DNA of 64,000 bases from Chitinophagaceae bacterium DXS (GCA_030345135.1 CP128386.1:6153327-6217326); one strand, 5' to 3'; counted from the first letter of the stretch, positions 27,190 through 36,588 are shown. Notes: generated by a model from the sequence alone, not told the origin. Translations and numbers: made by a program.

Positions 27190-27953
27190 ACCAGATAAGT
27201 TAGAGATCGGCCGCGCCAACGTTTCCTGGTAAATAACTGATTAAGCTTAAAGTCCAAAGCCCAAAGCCTAAAGCCCAAAGCCTAAAGCAGACCGAAGCGA
27301 AGTTTTTTAAACCATATAAGGCATATAAGAGCAAATAAGCGCTTTTGCTCAGGATAATGATAACACTTAAACGACAATGTATTTACTTAACCAGCTCGAA
27401 CCTTCACCATTGACCATTCACTATTCACTAGTTGTATAGAAGAAATATAAGCGCAAATAAGCGCTTTTGCTCACGATAATAATAACAATTAAACGACAAT
27501 GTATTTACTTAACCAGCTCGAGCCTTCACCATTGACCATTCACTATTCACTAGTTGTATAGAAGTAAGGTGTCGGCCACGCCAACGTTTCTTCGTTGACA
27601 ACTGATAAAGCTTAAAGCCCAAAGCCTAAAGCTGACCGAAGCGAAGTTTTTTGAACCGTTAAAGGTATATAAGGGCGTACAAGAAGTTACACCGGAGGTC
27701 CATCATGGCTAGAGCTGCATACATTTACTCAGCCAGTTTGTATCCTTCACCATTGACCATTCACTATTCACTAGTTGTATAGAAGAAATATAAGCGCAAA
27801 TAAGCGCTTTTGCTCAGGATAATAATAACACTCAAACGAAAATGTATTTACTTAACCAGCTCGAACCTTCACCATTGACCATTCACTATTCACTAGTTGC
27901 ATAGAAGTATTGAACCTGCTACTCCCTTATATGCCTTATATGGTTTAAAAGAA
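27190..27953. repeat. Inverted-repeat element B (composite) and flank
   Basis: The terminal repeats are 27305-27329 and 27926-27950, perfect over 25 bp; the left arm extends to 27303-27339. Inside are repeated units beginning CAAATAAGCGC at 27332, 27454 and 27797, plus a degenerate one near 27700. A second internal boundary at 27565-27655 repeats the flank (CCAACGTTTC, AAAGC heptads, GACCGAAGCGAAG). The orientation is opposite to elements A and C. No gene is visible in this 878-bp gap, and the right arm ends 3 bp before the phosphoesterase stop codon. Confidence 0.85.
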
Positions 27954-28856
27954 TTACAATTTATGTTCTATATACTCATTCTCCACACTTCCGTCTGCGT
28001 ATAGTTTCAGTATTGCATATCCGGGCGCTGTTTCCTGGTAATAATAGGGTGCTGCAGATTTTGTGTCGCCCTTACCCCACCAGAAACCACTCATGGCACC
28101 ATTACAGAAATAATGAACATCGTTATACCATGCCCTGTCGAGTAAATGCTGGTGTCCGCTCAGGCAGACTTTTACTTTGTCTTTATGCTTGTAAAAGAGT
28201 TGTTTTAATTGTTTGTGATCTCCGTGCTGACCACCTTCCCATGAACCTGTAACAGTAAGGATGGGGTAGTGGGACATTAATAAAACGGGTGTATTTGCAG
28301 CTAAACTATTGAGGTCATTTTCCAGCCATCTGAGTTGTTCTTCATCTAACGTAATACCCTTGTTGTTGCCGTCGAGAACAATAAAGTGCCATCCTTTTTT
28401 GGAGAAGCTGTAATAACGGTTAGGAATTTTCAAACGTTTGGTTACATAGTTAACGCCATACATTTCATCTTCTTTAGAAGGAGCCGCCCACCAAATATCG
28501 TGATTGCCGATGCAGCTATACATTTCATATTGCTGAATAGGTTTGCAGCAATCGTCCCACAAATCCCACAGTTCTGTTACCCGTTCTCTCTTTACATTGT
28601 CATATGATGCATCATGAATTGAGTCCCCACCGTTTAAAATAAAATCAGGCTTGTGTTTCTTAACTGCTTCTAAACACTTTTTGTAGCGTGCAGGCACATC
28701 TTCATCCGGACGTATATGCACATCCGTTATGTGTGCCACGGTTAATACTGGTGACGATTTTTTGAAAGATGCTGTCTCAGCAGCCTTGCTTATTTGTGCT
28801 GTTGTTATGGCCGCCGTTGTTAGCGACAGGTTCTGTATAAAATTTCTTCTTTTCAT
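27954..28856 (-). CDS. Calcineurin-like metallophosphoesterase, exported
   Basis: A 300-residue protein whose N terminus MKRRNFIQNLSLTTAA resembles a short twin-arginine-type signal, so it is probably exported. All dimetal-site motifs are present: D45-V-H47, GGD78, G117-N-H-D120, MSHYP and SGHQH. Substrates in this family range from phosphomonoesters to phosphodiesters and cannot be told here. It lies 269 nt downstream of the locus-2 SusD gene on the same strand, so it may serve the same glycan pathway, for instance by dephosphorylating imported or surface glycans; that is an inference. Its stop codon nearly touches repeat element B. Confidence 0.9.
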   Translation of the reverse strand: MKRRNFIQNLSLTTAAITTAQISKAAETASFKKSSPVLTVAHITDVHIRPDEDVPARYKKCLEAVKKHKPDFILNGGDSIHDASYDNVKRERVTELWDLWDDCCKPIQQYEMYSCIGNHDIWWAAPSKEDEMYGVNYVTKRLKIPNRYYSFSKKGWHFIVLDGNNKGITLDEEQLRWLENDLNSLAANTPVLLMSHYPILTVTGSWEGGQHGDHKQLKQLFYKHKDKVKVCLSGHQHLLDRAWYNDVHYFCNGAMSGFWWGKGDTKSAAPYYYQETAPGYAILKLYADGSVENEYIEHKL

Positions 28857-28863
28857 GATTACT

Positions 28864-29123
28864 AAGCATAAAGCTCAAAGCCTAAAGCTTAAAGCTAGAG
28901 CGTAGCCTTCATTGTTTGTTTCCAATGTTAGCCACGCTCATTAGTTTAGAAAATTAATTATTTGTGTTTATCCGGATTGTTACCGTTAATTATTAGCTCT
29001 AAAGTTTCAGCCACTGGTTCTAAGCTTTGGGCTTTAAGCTTTCAGCTGTTGATGTGTCAAATGATAAGCTTTAAAGTTTCAGCCACTAGTTCTAAGCTTT
29101 AGGCTTTGCGCTTTAAGCTTTCC
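28864..29123. repeat. AAGC heptads and a 72-bp-spaced direct repeat
   Basis: Positions 28864-28898 carry five AAGCNNA heptads. Positions 29002-29044 (AAAGTTTCAGCCACTGG then CTTT heptads) are repeated at 29074-29123. There is no gene. The second copy ends 2-3 bp from the SusD stop codon. Confidence 0.75.
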
Positions 29124-29125
29124 AT

Positions 29126-30928
29126 CTACCATCCATATGGTTGCTTCAACTGTGGATTTAACACCAACTGTGTTTGCGGAATAGGACGATAGTAGTACTT
29201 AGGTTCAATAAAATTACGGGGCTGATCCCTGTCAACAGTAAATGCGATATAGCCAGATGTGCCGTTTGTCAGATAAAAGTTATTGTCCTTTCCATTTGCA
29301 TCTTTCAAATAGAATTTTGACAATTTCTTTTTTACATCATCCGGTAGATTGTTGATCGGACTTTCATCATTTGGTGAGGCAAGTATTGCAATGTCTGGCT
29401 GACCATCACCCGTAACATCAATTCCGCCCAATGCACTAACGTACATGCCTTGCTGTGCATCCTGGAGACGCTTGCCGGCATACCAGCGTTGCAGATCATC
29501 AAAGCGCTGACCTTCACATGCCAGTTCAACACGACGTTCTCTTCTTATTTCGAGAATTGCACCTTTATTCAGTCCGCTTACATTAGGGTAGTATTGTGCT
29601 AAAACAGGATCAATTTCAGCATTTGCTTTTGTCAGCAATAAATGTGGCATTTGAACACGATCCCTGATCAGGTTGATTGTTTTGTCTACGTCTTCTTGTG
29701 TAATAGTTCCGGATTCGGCTTTCGCTTCAGCATACACAAGCAGTGCTTCAGCGTAACGGAAGATAGGAAGAGAGGTATAGTCTAAAACCCAACCTTGTCT
29801 TTGTGCAGGATCACGAGGATAAAATTTTACCTGGTCATATTCTCCAAGATTTGGTTTGGCTATATAAGGATCTCCATTTGCGCCATTGGTTGAAAAGCCC
29901 GGAGGTGCAATGGTTTCAGCCAAACGTGGATCGCGGTTGACAAATACTTCAGTGAAGGTTTTTTTGTCATAGCCAGGAACTGAAGTAAATGGAGTGCCGT
30001 CTTTCATCAAAAATGATTCCATCAGGCTGCGGCTTAAGGACCATGTCCAGCCAAGCACAACGTGTGTGTTGTTTCCGCCCCCCAATGCTTTGTCGTAGCT
30101 GGCCCATTGAATCATTTCATTGTTTCCTGAAAGACTGGTACTCGCAAACAGATTGCGAAAATCCGTAGCTCCGTTTCCTGTAGAAGTGAGACTGAATTTA
30201 CCGCTTTGCATCAGCTGCTGGCTTGCCCACACTGCTTTATCAAGGAAGCGTTGGTAATCGTTACTCAATCCTATTTCAGCATGATATTTTCTGTAAGTGC
30301 CTTCGTACAAACAGATGCGCGCCATCAATGCAAGTGCACTCCACTGCGTAACTCTTGTTCTATTGCCCTCAGTTGGTTTGATATAGGTTGTTGAGTATGT
30401 AAGATCATTCAGCATGGAATCTACAACAACTGCCCTTGGGGTGGCCGGCAGATATAAGCTGCTGTCGCCAGCGGGCATTGCGTGTGAAAACCATGGAACA
30501 TCAGAATATCTTTTCACTTTGCTGAAATAGAACCAGGCCCGGAAAAACTTGGCAATGCCAATGTAATGGTTGATGGCAGCAGTGTCTCCCTGCGCTTTAC
30601 CTGCATGATCTAACATGTAGTTGATATTACGCAAGCTGCCCCAATCGCTCCATCCGCCAACATTTGCGGGCGTTATAGAACCGCGCACCAATTGATCTGT
30701 TTCTCCGCCACCGCTGTAGCTGGAGATATTGTCAGAGTTCAGATCGTCATAGCCAAACTGCAATTGGCTATAAAAACTGTTGGAATAAGTTTCGAGATCC
30801 TGTGGAGTATTGAAAAAAGTTTCTGAAGTCACATTCGATTGTGGAGCCCGCTGCAGAAAATCTTTTTTGCAGGAAAAAAGCCCCGTAGTAACCGATAGTA
30901 TCGCTGCTATATAAATTGTTTTCTTCAT
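29126..30928 (-). CDS. RagB/SusD family outer-membrane nutrient-binding lipoprotein (locus 2)
   Basis: A 600-residue protein from the ATG at 30928, opening a lipoprotein signal with Cys20 (GLFSC-KK). SusD-fold blocks are present: QSNVTSETFFNTPQDLETY, IAKFFRAWFYFSKVKRYSDVPWF, ALMARICLYEGTYRKYH, FRYAEALLVYAEAKAESG, ERRVELACEGQRFDDLQRW and the C-terminal YYRPIPQTQLVLNPQL. It lies 18 nt after its SusC partner and would be co-transcribed with it. Confidence 0.95.
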   Translation of the reverse strand: MKKTIYIAAILSVTTGLFSCKKDFLQRAPQSNVTSETFFNTPQDLETYSNSFYSQLQFGYDDLNSDNISSYSGGGETDQLVRGSITPANVGGWSDWGSLRNINYMLDHAGKAQGDTAAINHYIGIAKFFRAWFYFSKVKRYSDVPWFSHAMPAGDSSLYLPATPRAVVVDSMLNDLTYSTTYIKPTEGNRTRVTQWSALALMARICLYEGTYRKYHAEIGLSNDYQRFLDKAVWASQQLMQSGKFSLTSTGNGATDFRNLFASTSLSGNNEMIQWASYDKALGGGNNTHVVLGWTWSLSRSLMESFLMKDGTPFTSVPGYDKKTFTEVFVNRDPRLAETIAPPGFSTNGANGDPYIAKPNLGEYDQVKFYPRDPAQRQGWVLDYTSLPIFRYAEALLVYAEAKAESGTITQEDVDKTINLIRDRVQMPHLLLTKANAEIDPVLAQYYPNVSGLNKGAILEIRRERRVELACEGQRFDDLQRWYAGKRLQDAQQGMYVSALGGIDVTGDGQPDIAILASPNDESPINNLPDDVKKKLSKFYLKDANGKDNNFYLTNGTSGYIAFTVDRDQPRNFIEPKYYYRPIPQTQLVLNPQLKQPYGW

Positions 30929-30946
30929 GATGTACGAGGTTAACAA

Positions 30947-33900
30947 TTAGAAATTGAAGTTTAAACCCAATGAATATGTTTTCTGGAAAGGATATACAGT
31001 GCCGTCCAATCCTTCGGGATCGAGATTTGCTTTCAGATGTTTGATGGTAAACAAATTCTCTGCACTCACATAAAAGCGGAGCTTGTTTATTTTCCACTTC
31101 TGCGTTAATGAAAGCGGCAATGAATAACCAATGGTTAAATTCTTAAGGCGGAGATATGCTGCGTTTTGCAAGTATCTTGTTTGAGGAGCGCCAAGCTCGC
31201 TGGCATCTTCCGCTATGTAAGATTTAACTCTTGGGAAATATCCATTAGGTGTTTCCGGTGTCCAATGATCAAGGTTGTGTTCCTGTATGTTGGTCCATGG
31301 CTGGGCATAGATCCCCCAGAAATAGTGATTGCTTGGATTCGGATACCAGTCGCGCTTACCAATGCCTTGCGCAAACACGCGAAGATCAAATCCTTTATAG
31401 TCTGCGGTGAATTGGAAACTGTAATTATAGTGTGGCGCATTGTTGCCAATTATCTTTTTATCACCGGGGTTGCTTACGGTGTTATTGCCATAATCAACTT
31501 TTCCATCATTATTCAGGTCTTTAAACTTCAAGTCTCCCACATAAAATTTATACTGCTGATCATCAGAGCCAACCGCGGTCTGGTCCGCATGTTTCTGAAT
31601 ATCTTCATCATTTTGGAAAAAGCCTTCTGTTGTCAATCCCCAAATTTCACCAATTTGCATGCCTTCATAGTAATCACTTAGAATCTTGTTGGGATTGTCA
31701 TACTTTGTAATGAAAGCTTTGCTATCACCAAGTGTAAAGCGCAGTGAATACAGGAATGGCGAAGATGCGAGTCTGAATTGATCTCTCCAGCTGGCAGTTA
31801 ATTCCCATCCTTTGGTTTTTAAGTTAGCTGCATTTGTTTGTGGCTCAGATGCGCCGAAGGTTCCGGGCAGCGTTTTACTTTTAGTAAGCATGCCTTCAGT
31901 GTAGCGTGTGTACCAGTCAAAATTCAACTCAAGTTTGTTGTTAAGGAAGGCCATGTCAGTTCCGAAGTTTACCGTCTTTACAGTTTCCCATGTTAACGTT
32001 GGCGAAACAACTGCAGGCTGACTTACACCGATAGGTCGCTGTCCATCCAGTACACTTGCGATCTGGCCTGCCGGCATCGACGGAATATATGGATAAACGT
32101 AGGCTGGGTTATTGTATTGGTTGGCATTCAAAGCCTGGTTACCCAAAGATCCGTAAGAGGCGCGAAGCTTGAACAGATCCATACGGATAGAACGGCTAAT
32201 ATTACCAAAGAAGTTTTCCTTAGACACTACCCATGCTCCTGATGCTGACGGGAAGAATCCCCATCTGTCATTTGAAGGGAAGCGTGAGGTTCCGTCATAG
32301 CGACCATTCAGTTCAACTATATATTTATTGTCAAAGATATAATTGAGGCGATAGAAAAGACCTCTGACAGCCCAGTCGGTAATGGTGCTTCCCTGTGTAA
32401 TTGTACCTGTAGCAACTTGTGTGTTGGGAATAGAAGTACTGATCAGGTTGTTGCGTTGTACCCAGAAATAATTGCGGTACCAGTATTCCTGGTTAAATCC
32501 TGCGAGCGCCTGTAAGAAATGTTTCTGCGCAAAGGTTTTATGAAAATCAGTATAAACGTTATAGACGTTATAGTTTATAGCGCCTTCTTCATTTTTTGCC
32601 CATGTTGTGTTACCTCCATCCGCGGAATAAATATAACCCAGCGGTTGGGTAGGTCCATTTCTGTAAGGCACCGGTACGTTAAATCCGTTTGTTGTTGCAT
32701 TTGTTCTTCTGTAGGAAGCTTCTCCTTTAACGGTCCAGGTGTCTTTTATCAAAGAGATCTCAGCATTGATGTTTGCGAGAACATCATTTGTATTGGTGGT
32801 AGTTCTTCCTCCATCCTGCAATGTCCCCAGTAAAGAAGCGCCATCAGCAGTCCATGTACCATCCGGATTTTTAGGGACCGATAAAGAAGGTGTTCTGTTT
32901 ACGTTGTGAAAATAAAGGTAAGATGAGTTGTAAGTAGGCATGTCGTACTTACTTACGGTGAATGTTGTGTTGGTACCCAGCTTGAACCATTTGGTAACCT
33001 GGTAAGTACCGTTTCCACGCAGGTTGTAACGGTTGTATATATCAGTGCCATATCTGAGCAAACCATCCTGTTGATAGTAGCCCGCAGACATGTAATAAGA
33101 CAGCTTATTTGTTTTTTGTGAAAGACTTACATTACCTGTATAGGCTGGTGCAGACTTGCGGTATGCTTCATTCATCCAGTTGGTTGAACCGTAATAGGCC
33201 CATTTGTTGGGATCTGTCGGATCAACAATTACTGCAGGGAGGGAAGGGTCTTTTGATCTTTTAGCTGCATATTCCCTTACTGCATCAGGATACAAATCAT
33301 ACAGAGGTGTGGCTGCGTCATGTTTGTATTGCATCACCGTTAATGGATCTGTTACTATTTTAGGAAGACTACCGGCATCACGTACAGCATAATTGAAATC
33401 TGCGCTAACCTGGAGCTTTTCGGATTTAGCAGTTTTCGTCGTGATCAATACAACACCAAAGGCTGCGCGTGCTCCATAAATAGCTGAGGCCGCCGCATCT
33501 TTTAATACTGAAACGCTCTCTACATCAGCGGGGTTTAAACGGGTGAGTTCATCAGGTCTTACCGGAACGTTATCAACCAAAATAAATGCATCGCCACCTG
33601 TTAAAGATGTATATCCTCTCACATTAAATGCAGGTGCATCGGTAGGTCTTCCACTTACCGGAGTAATGTTCAGGTTGGGGATCAATCCTTCCAATCCTGC
33701 GCCAACGCTGTTGATAGGCCTGCTTTCCAACTCTTTGGATGATACAGATTGAACCGCACCACTCAGATTTACTTTTTTCTGCTTGCCGTAACCAACTACA
33801 ACAATTTCAGAAAGATCGTTATTGGCTTCTTTCAGCTTTACAATGATTGAATTGGTAATGCCCTGCTTAAGTGCATAGTTTTTAATTGCTTTTAATTCAT

Positions 33901-34192
33901 AACCAACATGTGTGAACTGCAGGTTGTACTTTAGCGAAGCATCCAGGTTTTCAAATATAAAAACACCATCTTCATTTGTCTGTGTTGCATGGCTTACATT
34001 ACCGGCCTTCAATTCAACTGAAACACCATTTAGCGCTTCTCCTTTTTCGCTTTGTATTAAACCCTTTATGGTTGCAGCTTTGTTCTGCCCAAAAACGGGT
34101 AAGGTTAAATAACAACTAAGAAACAGAAGCAATAACATGGAAGACGCGCGACCAAGGTACGGCCTCTTCTTGCGCAGTTTGTCTTTTTTCAT
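30947..34192 (-). CDS. SusC/RagA TonB-dependent transporter without STN domain (locus 2)
   Basis: A 1081-residue protein from the ATG at 34192, with a basic lead and one hydrophobic segment ending at VFGQ. Directly after the signal comes the carboxypeptidase-regulatory-like domain (IKGLIQSEKGEALNGVSVEL), then LSEIVVVGYGKQKK, a plug (AFILVDNVPVR, AIYGARAAFGVVLITTK) and a barrel ending TYSLGLNFNF. The roughly 70-residue STN domain found in the locus-1 SusC is missing, although a FecR/sigma pair lies just upstream. Confidence 0.95.
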   Translation of the reverse strand: MKKDKLRKKRPYLGRASSMLLLLFLSCYLTLPVFGQNKAATIKGLIQSEKGEALNGVSVELKAGNVSHATQTNEDGVFIFENLDASLKYNLQFTHVGYELKAIKNYALKQGITNSIIVKLKEANNDLSEIVVVGYGKQKKVNLSGAVQSVSSKELESRPINSVGAGLEGLIPNLNITPVSGRPTDAPAFNVRGYTSLTGGDAFILVDNVPVRPDELTRLNPADVESVSVLKDAAASAIYGARAAFGVVLITTKTAKSEKLQVSADFNYAVRDAGSLPKIVTDPLTVMQYKHDAATPLYDLYPDAVREYAAKRSKDPSLPAVIVDPTDPNKWAYYGSTNWMNEAYRKSAPAYTGNVSLSQKTNKLSYYMSAGYYQQDGLLRYGTDIYNRYNLRGNGTYQVTKWFKLGTNTTFTVSKYDMPTYNSSYLYFHNVNRTPSLSVPKNPDGTWTADGASLLGTLQDGGRTTTNTNDVLANINAEISLIKDTWTVKGEASYRRTNATTNGFNVPVPYRNGPTQPLGYIYSADGGNTTWAKNEEGAINYNVYNVYTDFHKTFAQKHFLQALAGFNQEYWYRNYFWVQRNNLISTSIPNTQVATGTITQGSTITDWAVRGLFYRLNYIFDNKYIVELNGRYDGTSRFPSNDRWGFFPSASGAWVVSKENFFGNISRSIRMDLFKLRASYGSLGNQALNANQYNNPAYVYPYIPSMPAGQIASVLDGQRPIGVSQPAVVSPTLTWETVKTVNFGTDMAFLNNKLELNFDWYTRYTEGMLTKSKTLPGTFGASEPQTNAANLKTKGWELTASWRDQFRLASSPFLYSLRFTLGDSKAFITKYDNPNKILSDYYEGMQIGEIWGLTTEGFFQNDEDIQKHADQTAVGSDDQQYKFYVGDLKFKDLNNDGKVDYGNNTVSNPGDKKIIGNNAPHYNYSFQFTADYKGFDLRVFAQGIGKRDWYPNPSNHYFWGIYAQPWTNIQEHNLDHWTPETPNGYFPRVKSYIAEDASELGAPQTRYLQNAAYLRLKNLTIGYSLPLSLTQKWKINKLRFYVSAENLFTIKHLKANLDPEGLDGTVYPFQKTYSLGLNFNF

Positions 34193-34335
34193 TTTGTTTT
34201 TGTTTTTGCAATGAGTTCGGTTGGCGTTAATTTTTGATAACGCCAAAAGCTAACGGGATTAATTAAGGGATTAGGGCATAGGTATCCTTTACACGTCAGG
34301 GCCCGTGCGTGTTTAAGTCTTTTTATGTATTTTGA

Positions 34336-35409
34336 TTACTGATTTTTCTGAAACAGGAAACTGTTTGCGGTCCTGGTTATTGTAAATCCATTTAATAAAG
34401 CAATGTTCTGCAGAATGTTTTCCGGCGATTCATTTGGTTCTATCAATCCTGTAAAGTCAAGCGTGTCAATCTCTGCATCTTTATATTGAATAGAAATATT
34501 GTATACTTCTTCCAGTTTTTTGAATACGTTTTTCAATGGCTCGTTGGTGAAGTCCATTCCCGTGCTGGTGTTTTGTTGAACTTTGGCAGGTGGTACTTCT
34601 GCAACTTTTTCAGACACTATCTTTTCCGGTTCGTCTTTCATGTTTTGAAGAACAGTTTCAAAGGTCTGCATGTTTACTGTAATCTCCTGGCCCGGTACCA
34701 GGTAAACATCCTGCATTTGTTTGGCTGCATCTGTTTGTTTAACCACAACCTTACCTGTATATAGTGTCACAGTTACATTCTTATCCTTTCTGTATGCCTT
34801 TATTGTGAAGGATGTACCGAGCGCTGTTGTTGATATGTCCTTGCTATACACAATAAAAGGACGCTGTTTGTTTTTTGCAACAGTAAAGAACGCTTCACCT
34901 TCCAGGTAGATTTCGCGCTTTACATCATCAAATTTTTCCTTGTACCTGATCAGCGATCCGGGATTTATGTTCACAGCCGATCCATCTGGCAGCGCCACTT
35001 TTAAATTTTTTGTACCATCGTTCTTTACAACCTTTAGCTGCGCAATGGTTGGTAGTGTTGCTACTTTTTGAGTCTGCTTTGCTACTTCATGCTCGTGGTT
35101 GACCTTCGTGAATAACCAAAATACACCAATTACAAGAATAACTACCGCTGCAGCGGCAACGCGGAATAATATGCTCGGTATGTTGTTATTTTTTTTATAT
35201 GTTGCCCTTTCAACAGCTTTCAGCATTTCCTCAGCTTCTTTCCCGCTGTGCGTGTTTTGCGGGATTGTTAGATTGTTCCACTCTTCACCTGAAAAATACA
35301 CATCCATCAATGCCGGGTTTTCACTAAGCATTTTTGTTACATACTCAGCTTCTTCCCTGGTGCATTTGTTTGCAAGAAATTTTTCTATCAGTTCTTTAGA
35401 CAAGTTCAA
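34336..35409 (-). CDS. FecR family anti-sigma factor (locus 2)
   Basis: A 357-residue protein with a cytoplasmic N-terminal domain, one membrane helix at about residues 83-101 (VAAAAVVILVIGVFWLF), a FecR periplasmic domain (VALPDGSAVNINPGS, KREIYLEGEAFFTVAKN, RPFIVYSKDISTTALGTSF) and a C-terminal DUF4974 region (EPLKNVFKKLEEVYNISIQY to NSFLFQKN). It would hold the sigma factor encoded upstream inactive until signalled. It lies 143 nt upstream of the SusC gene on the same strand. Confidence 0.93.
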   Translation of the reverse strand: MNLSKELIEKFLANKCTREEAEYVTKMLSENPALMDVYFSGEEWNNLTIPQNTHSGKEAEEMLKAVERATYKKNNNIPSILFRVAAAAVVILVIGVFWLFTKVNHEHEVAKQTQKVATLPTIAQLKVVKNDGTKNLKVALPDGSAVNINPGSLIRYKEKFDDVKREIYLEGEAFFTVAKNKQRPFIVYSKDISTTALGTSFTIKAYRKDKNVTVTLYTGKVVVKQTDAAKQMQDVYLVPGQEITVNMQTFETVLQNMKDEPEKIVSEKVAEVPPAKVQQNTSTGMDFTNEPLKNVFKKLEEVYNISIQYKDAEIDTLDFTGLIEPNESPENILQNIALLNGFTITRTANSFLFQKNQ

Positions 35410-35888
35410 TGGAATGTGGTGTTTATAATAATACGATTGAAGAAGGCCCTACCCGTAATGGAGGAAAAAATATTTTTTAAACCATATAAGGCCTATAAGA
35501 AAATATAAGGTTTTTTAGGAAATGATGAATAAGTCAAAAGTAAAAAGTAGAAAATGTAGAAAAGGCTTCAGTATGCGAAAGACTGCAAAGTGAAAGGCTC
35601 TTGGGTCGTTGCTTACATGCTCTTATATGCCTTCTATACAACTAGTGAATAGTGAATGGTCAATGGTGAAGGTCCGAGCTGGTTAAGTAAATATATTGTC
35701 GTTTAAGTGTTATTATTATCTTGAGTAAAAGCTCTTATTTGCTCTTATATGCCTTATATGGTTTAAAAAACTTCGCTTCGGTCAGCTTTAGGCTTTAGGC
35801 TTTGGGCTTTAAGCTTTATCAATTGTTTACAAAGAAACGTTGGCGCCCGACACCTTACTTATATGGTTCAAAAAATCCCTTATATGGT
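35410..35888. repeat. Inverted-repeat element C (TIRs 35473-35500 and 35743-35770) and flank
   Basis: The left arm TTTTTTAAACCATATAAGG.. and right arm match over 28 bp with one difference; the element spans 298 bp. It contains a GTAAAAA-type heptad run (35533-35566) and an AGTGAAT heptad run (35643-35672). The flank at 35771-35880 repeats that of element A and adds two extra half-arms (TTATATGGTTCAAAAAA). The last of these overlaps the 3' end of the sigma gene and supplies its TGA stop. Confidence 0.88.
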
Positions 35889-36416
35889 TCAAAAAAAAGC
35901 AGACAATACTTTCCTTAATTGTTTAAGCGCGAGGGAAATATGTTTTTCAACTGTGCGGTCTGAGATCTCCAGTTTACCCGCTATTTGTTTGTATGAAAAT
36001 CCATGCAGCCTGCTAAGTACAAAGATCTGCTTGCGAACAGGAGGGAGGCTGTTTAGCGCATTTATAATGTTTTTTTCTGTATCAACTTCCGTAACAGGGT
36101 GAACAAACTCTTCCTTGCTTTCTTTCAATACATACAACTGCGCTTTTCGTTGCTGTGCTTTTGCACGGAGCGTGTCAATCAACGTAGTTCTGGCTATTCT
36201 GAACAATTGCGTTTCCAGTGAAAGGTCTTCGGAGAGTGTATGCCGGTAATCCCAAAGCTTGATAAAAGTGAGTTGTGTAAGCTCTTTGCTCAAAGCTTCG
36301 TCCTTTACCTTAAGCATAAAGTATTGGTACGCTTTCGGCTGCCATTGCAGAAAAGTTTCCCGGAATACAACATGATCCCCCGCTTTTATGTAATTAACAA
36401 TACTCACTCTTTTCAA
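35889..36416 (-). CDS. ECF RNA polymerase sigma factor (locus 2)
   Basis: A 175-residue sigma-70 family protein. Region 2 is visible as FRETFLQWQPKAYQYFMLKVKD..ELTQLTFIKLWDYR and region 4 as LPPVRKQIFVLSRLHGFSYKQIAGKLEISDRTVEKHISLALKQL. Unlike the locus-1 sigma it has no long hydrophobic tail. Its last codons (S-A-F-F-stop) come from the outer edge of inverted-repeat element C, so the native C terminus may have been altered by the repeat. It should control the FecR-SusC-SusD genes downstream. Confidence 0.92.
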   Translation of the reverse strand: MKRVSIVNYIKAGDHVVFRETFLQWQPKAYQYFMLKVKDEALSKELTQLTFIKLWDYRHTLSEDLSLETQLFRIARTTLIDTLRAKAQQRKAQLYVLKESKEEFVHPVTEVDTEKNIINALNSLPPVRKQIFVLSRLHGFSYKQIAGKLEISDRTVEKHISLALKQLRKVLSAFF

Positions 36417-36571
36417 ATAAAATCCAGCGCAATTTGCAACTATCTGTTTGTTCTATGGCATTAAATCATTGTAAACAAAAATCGTTCTGGTCTTTGCTAA
36501 AACGCGCCGGCATTGGTATTCAACAGTTAGATTCTGAAACAAATTAGTTGAATAAATCAGATTTTAAAATA

Positions 36572-36584
36572 TCAAACGTTTGCG
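36572..36584. promoter_or_regulatory. Operator-like palindrome upstream of the locus-2 sigma gene
   Basis: A third copy of TCAAACGTTTGCG lies 156 nt upstream of the sigma start codon and 5 bp past the stop codon of the deacetylase gene. Confidence 0.55.
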
Positions 36585-36588
36585 TAAG

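Noticed and set aside
28431-28440. A fourth CAAACGTTTG palindrome as an operator
   Set aside because: It lies within the phosphoesterase coding sequence (Lys-Arg-Leu-Lys) and lacks the GCG extension seen at the three intergenic sites.
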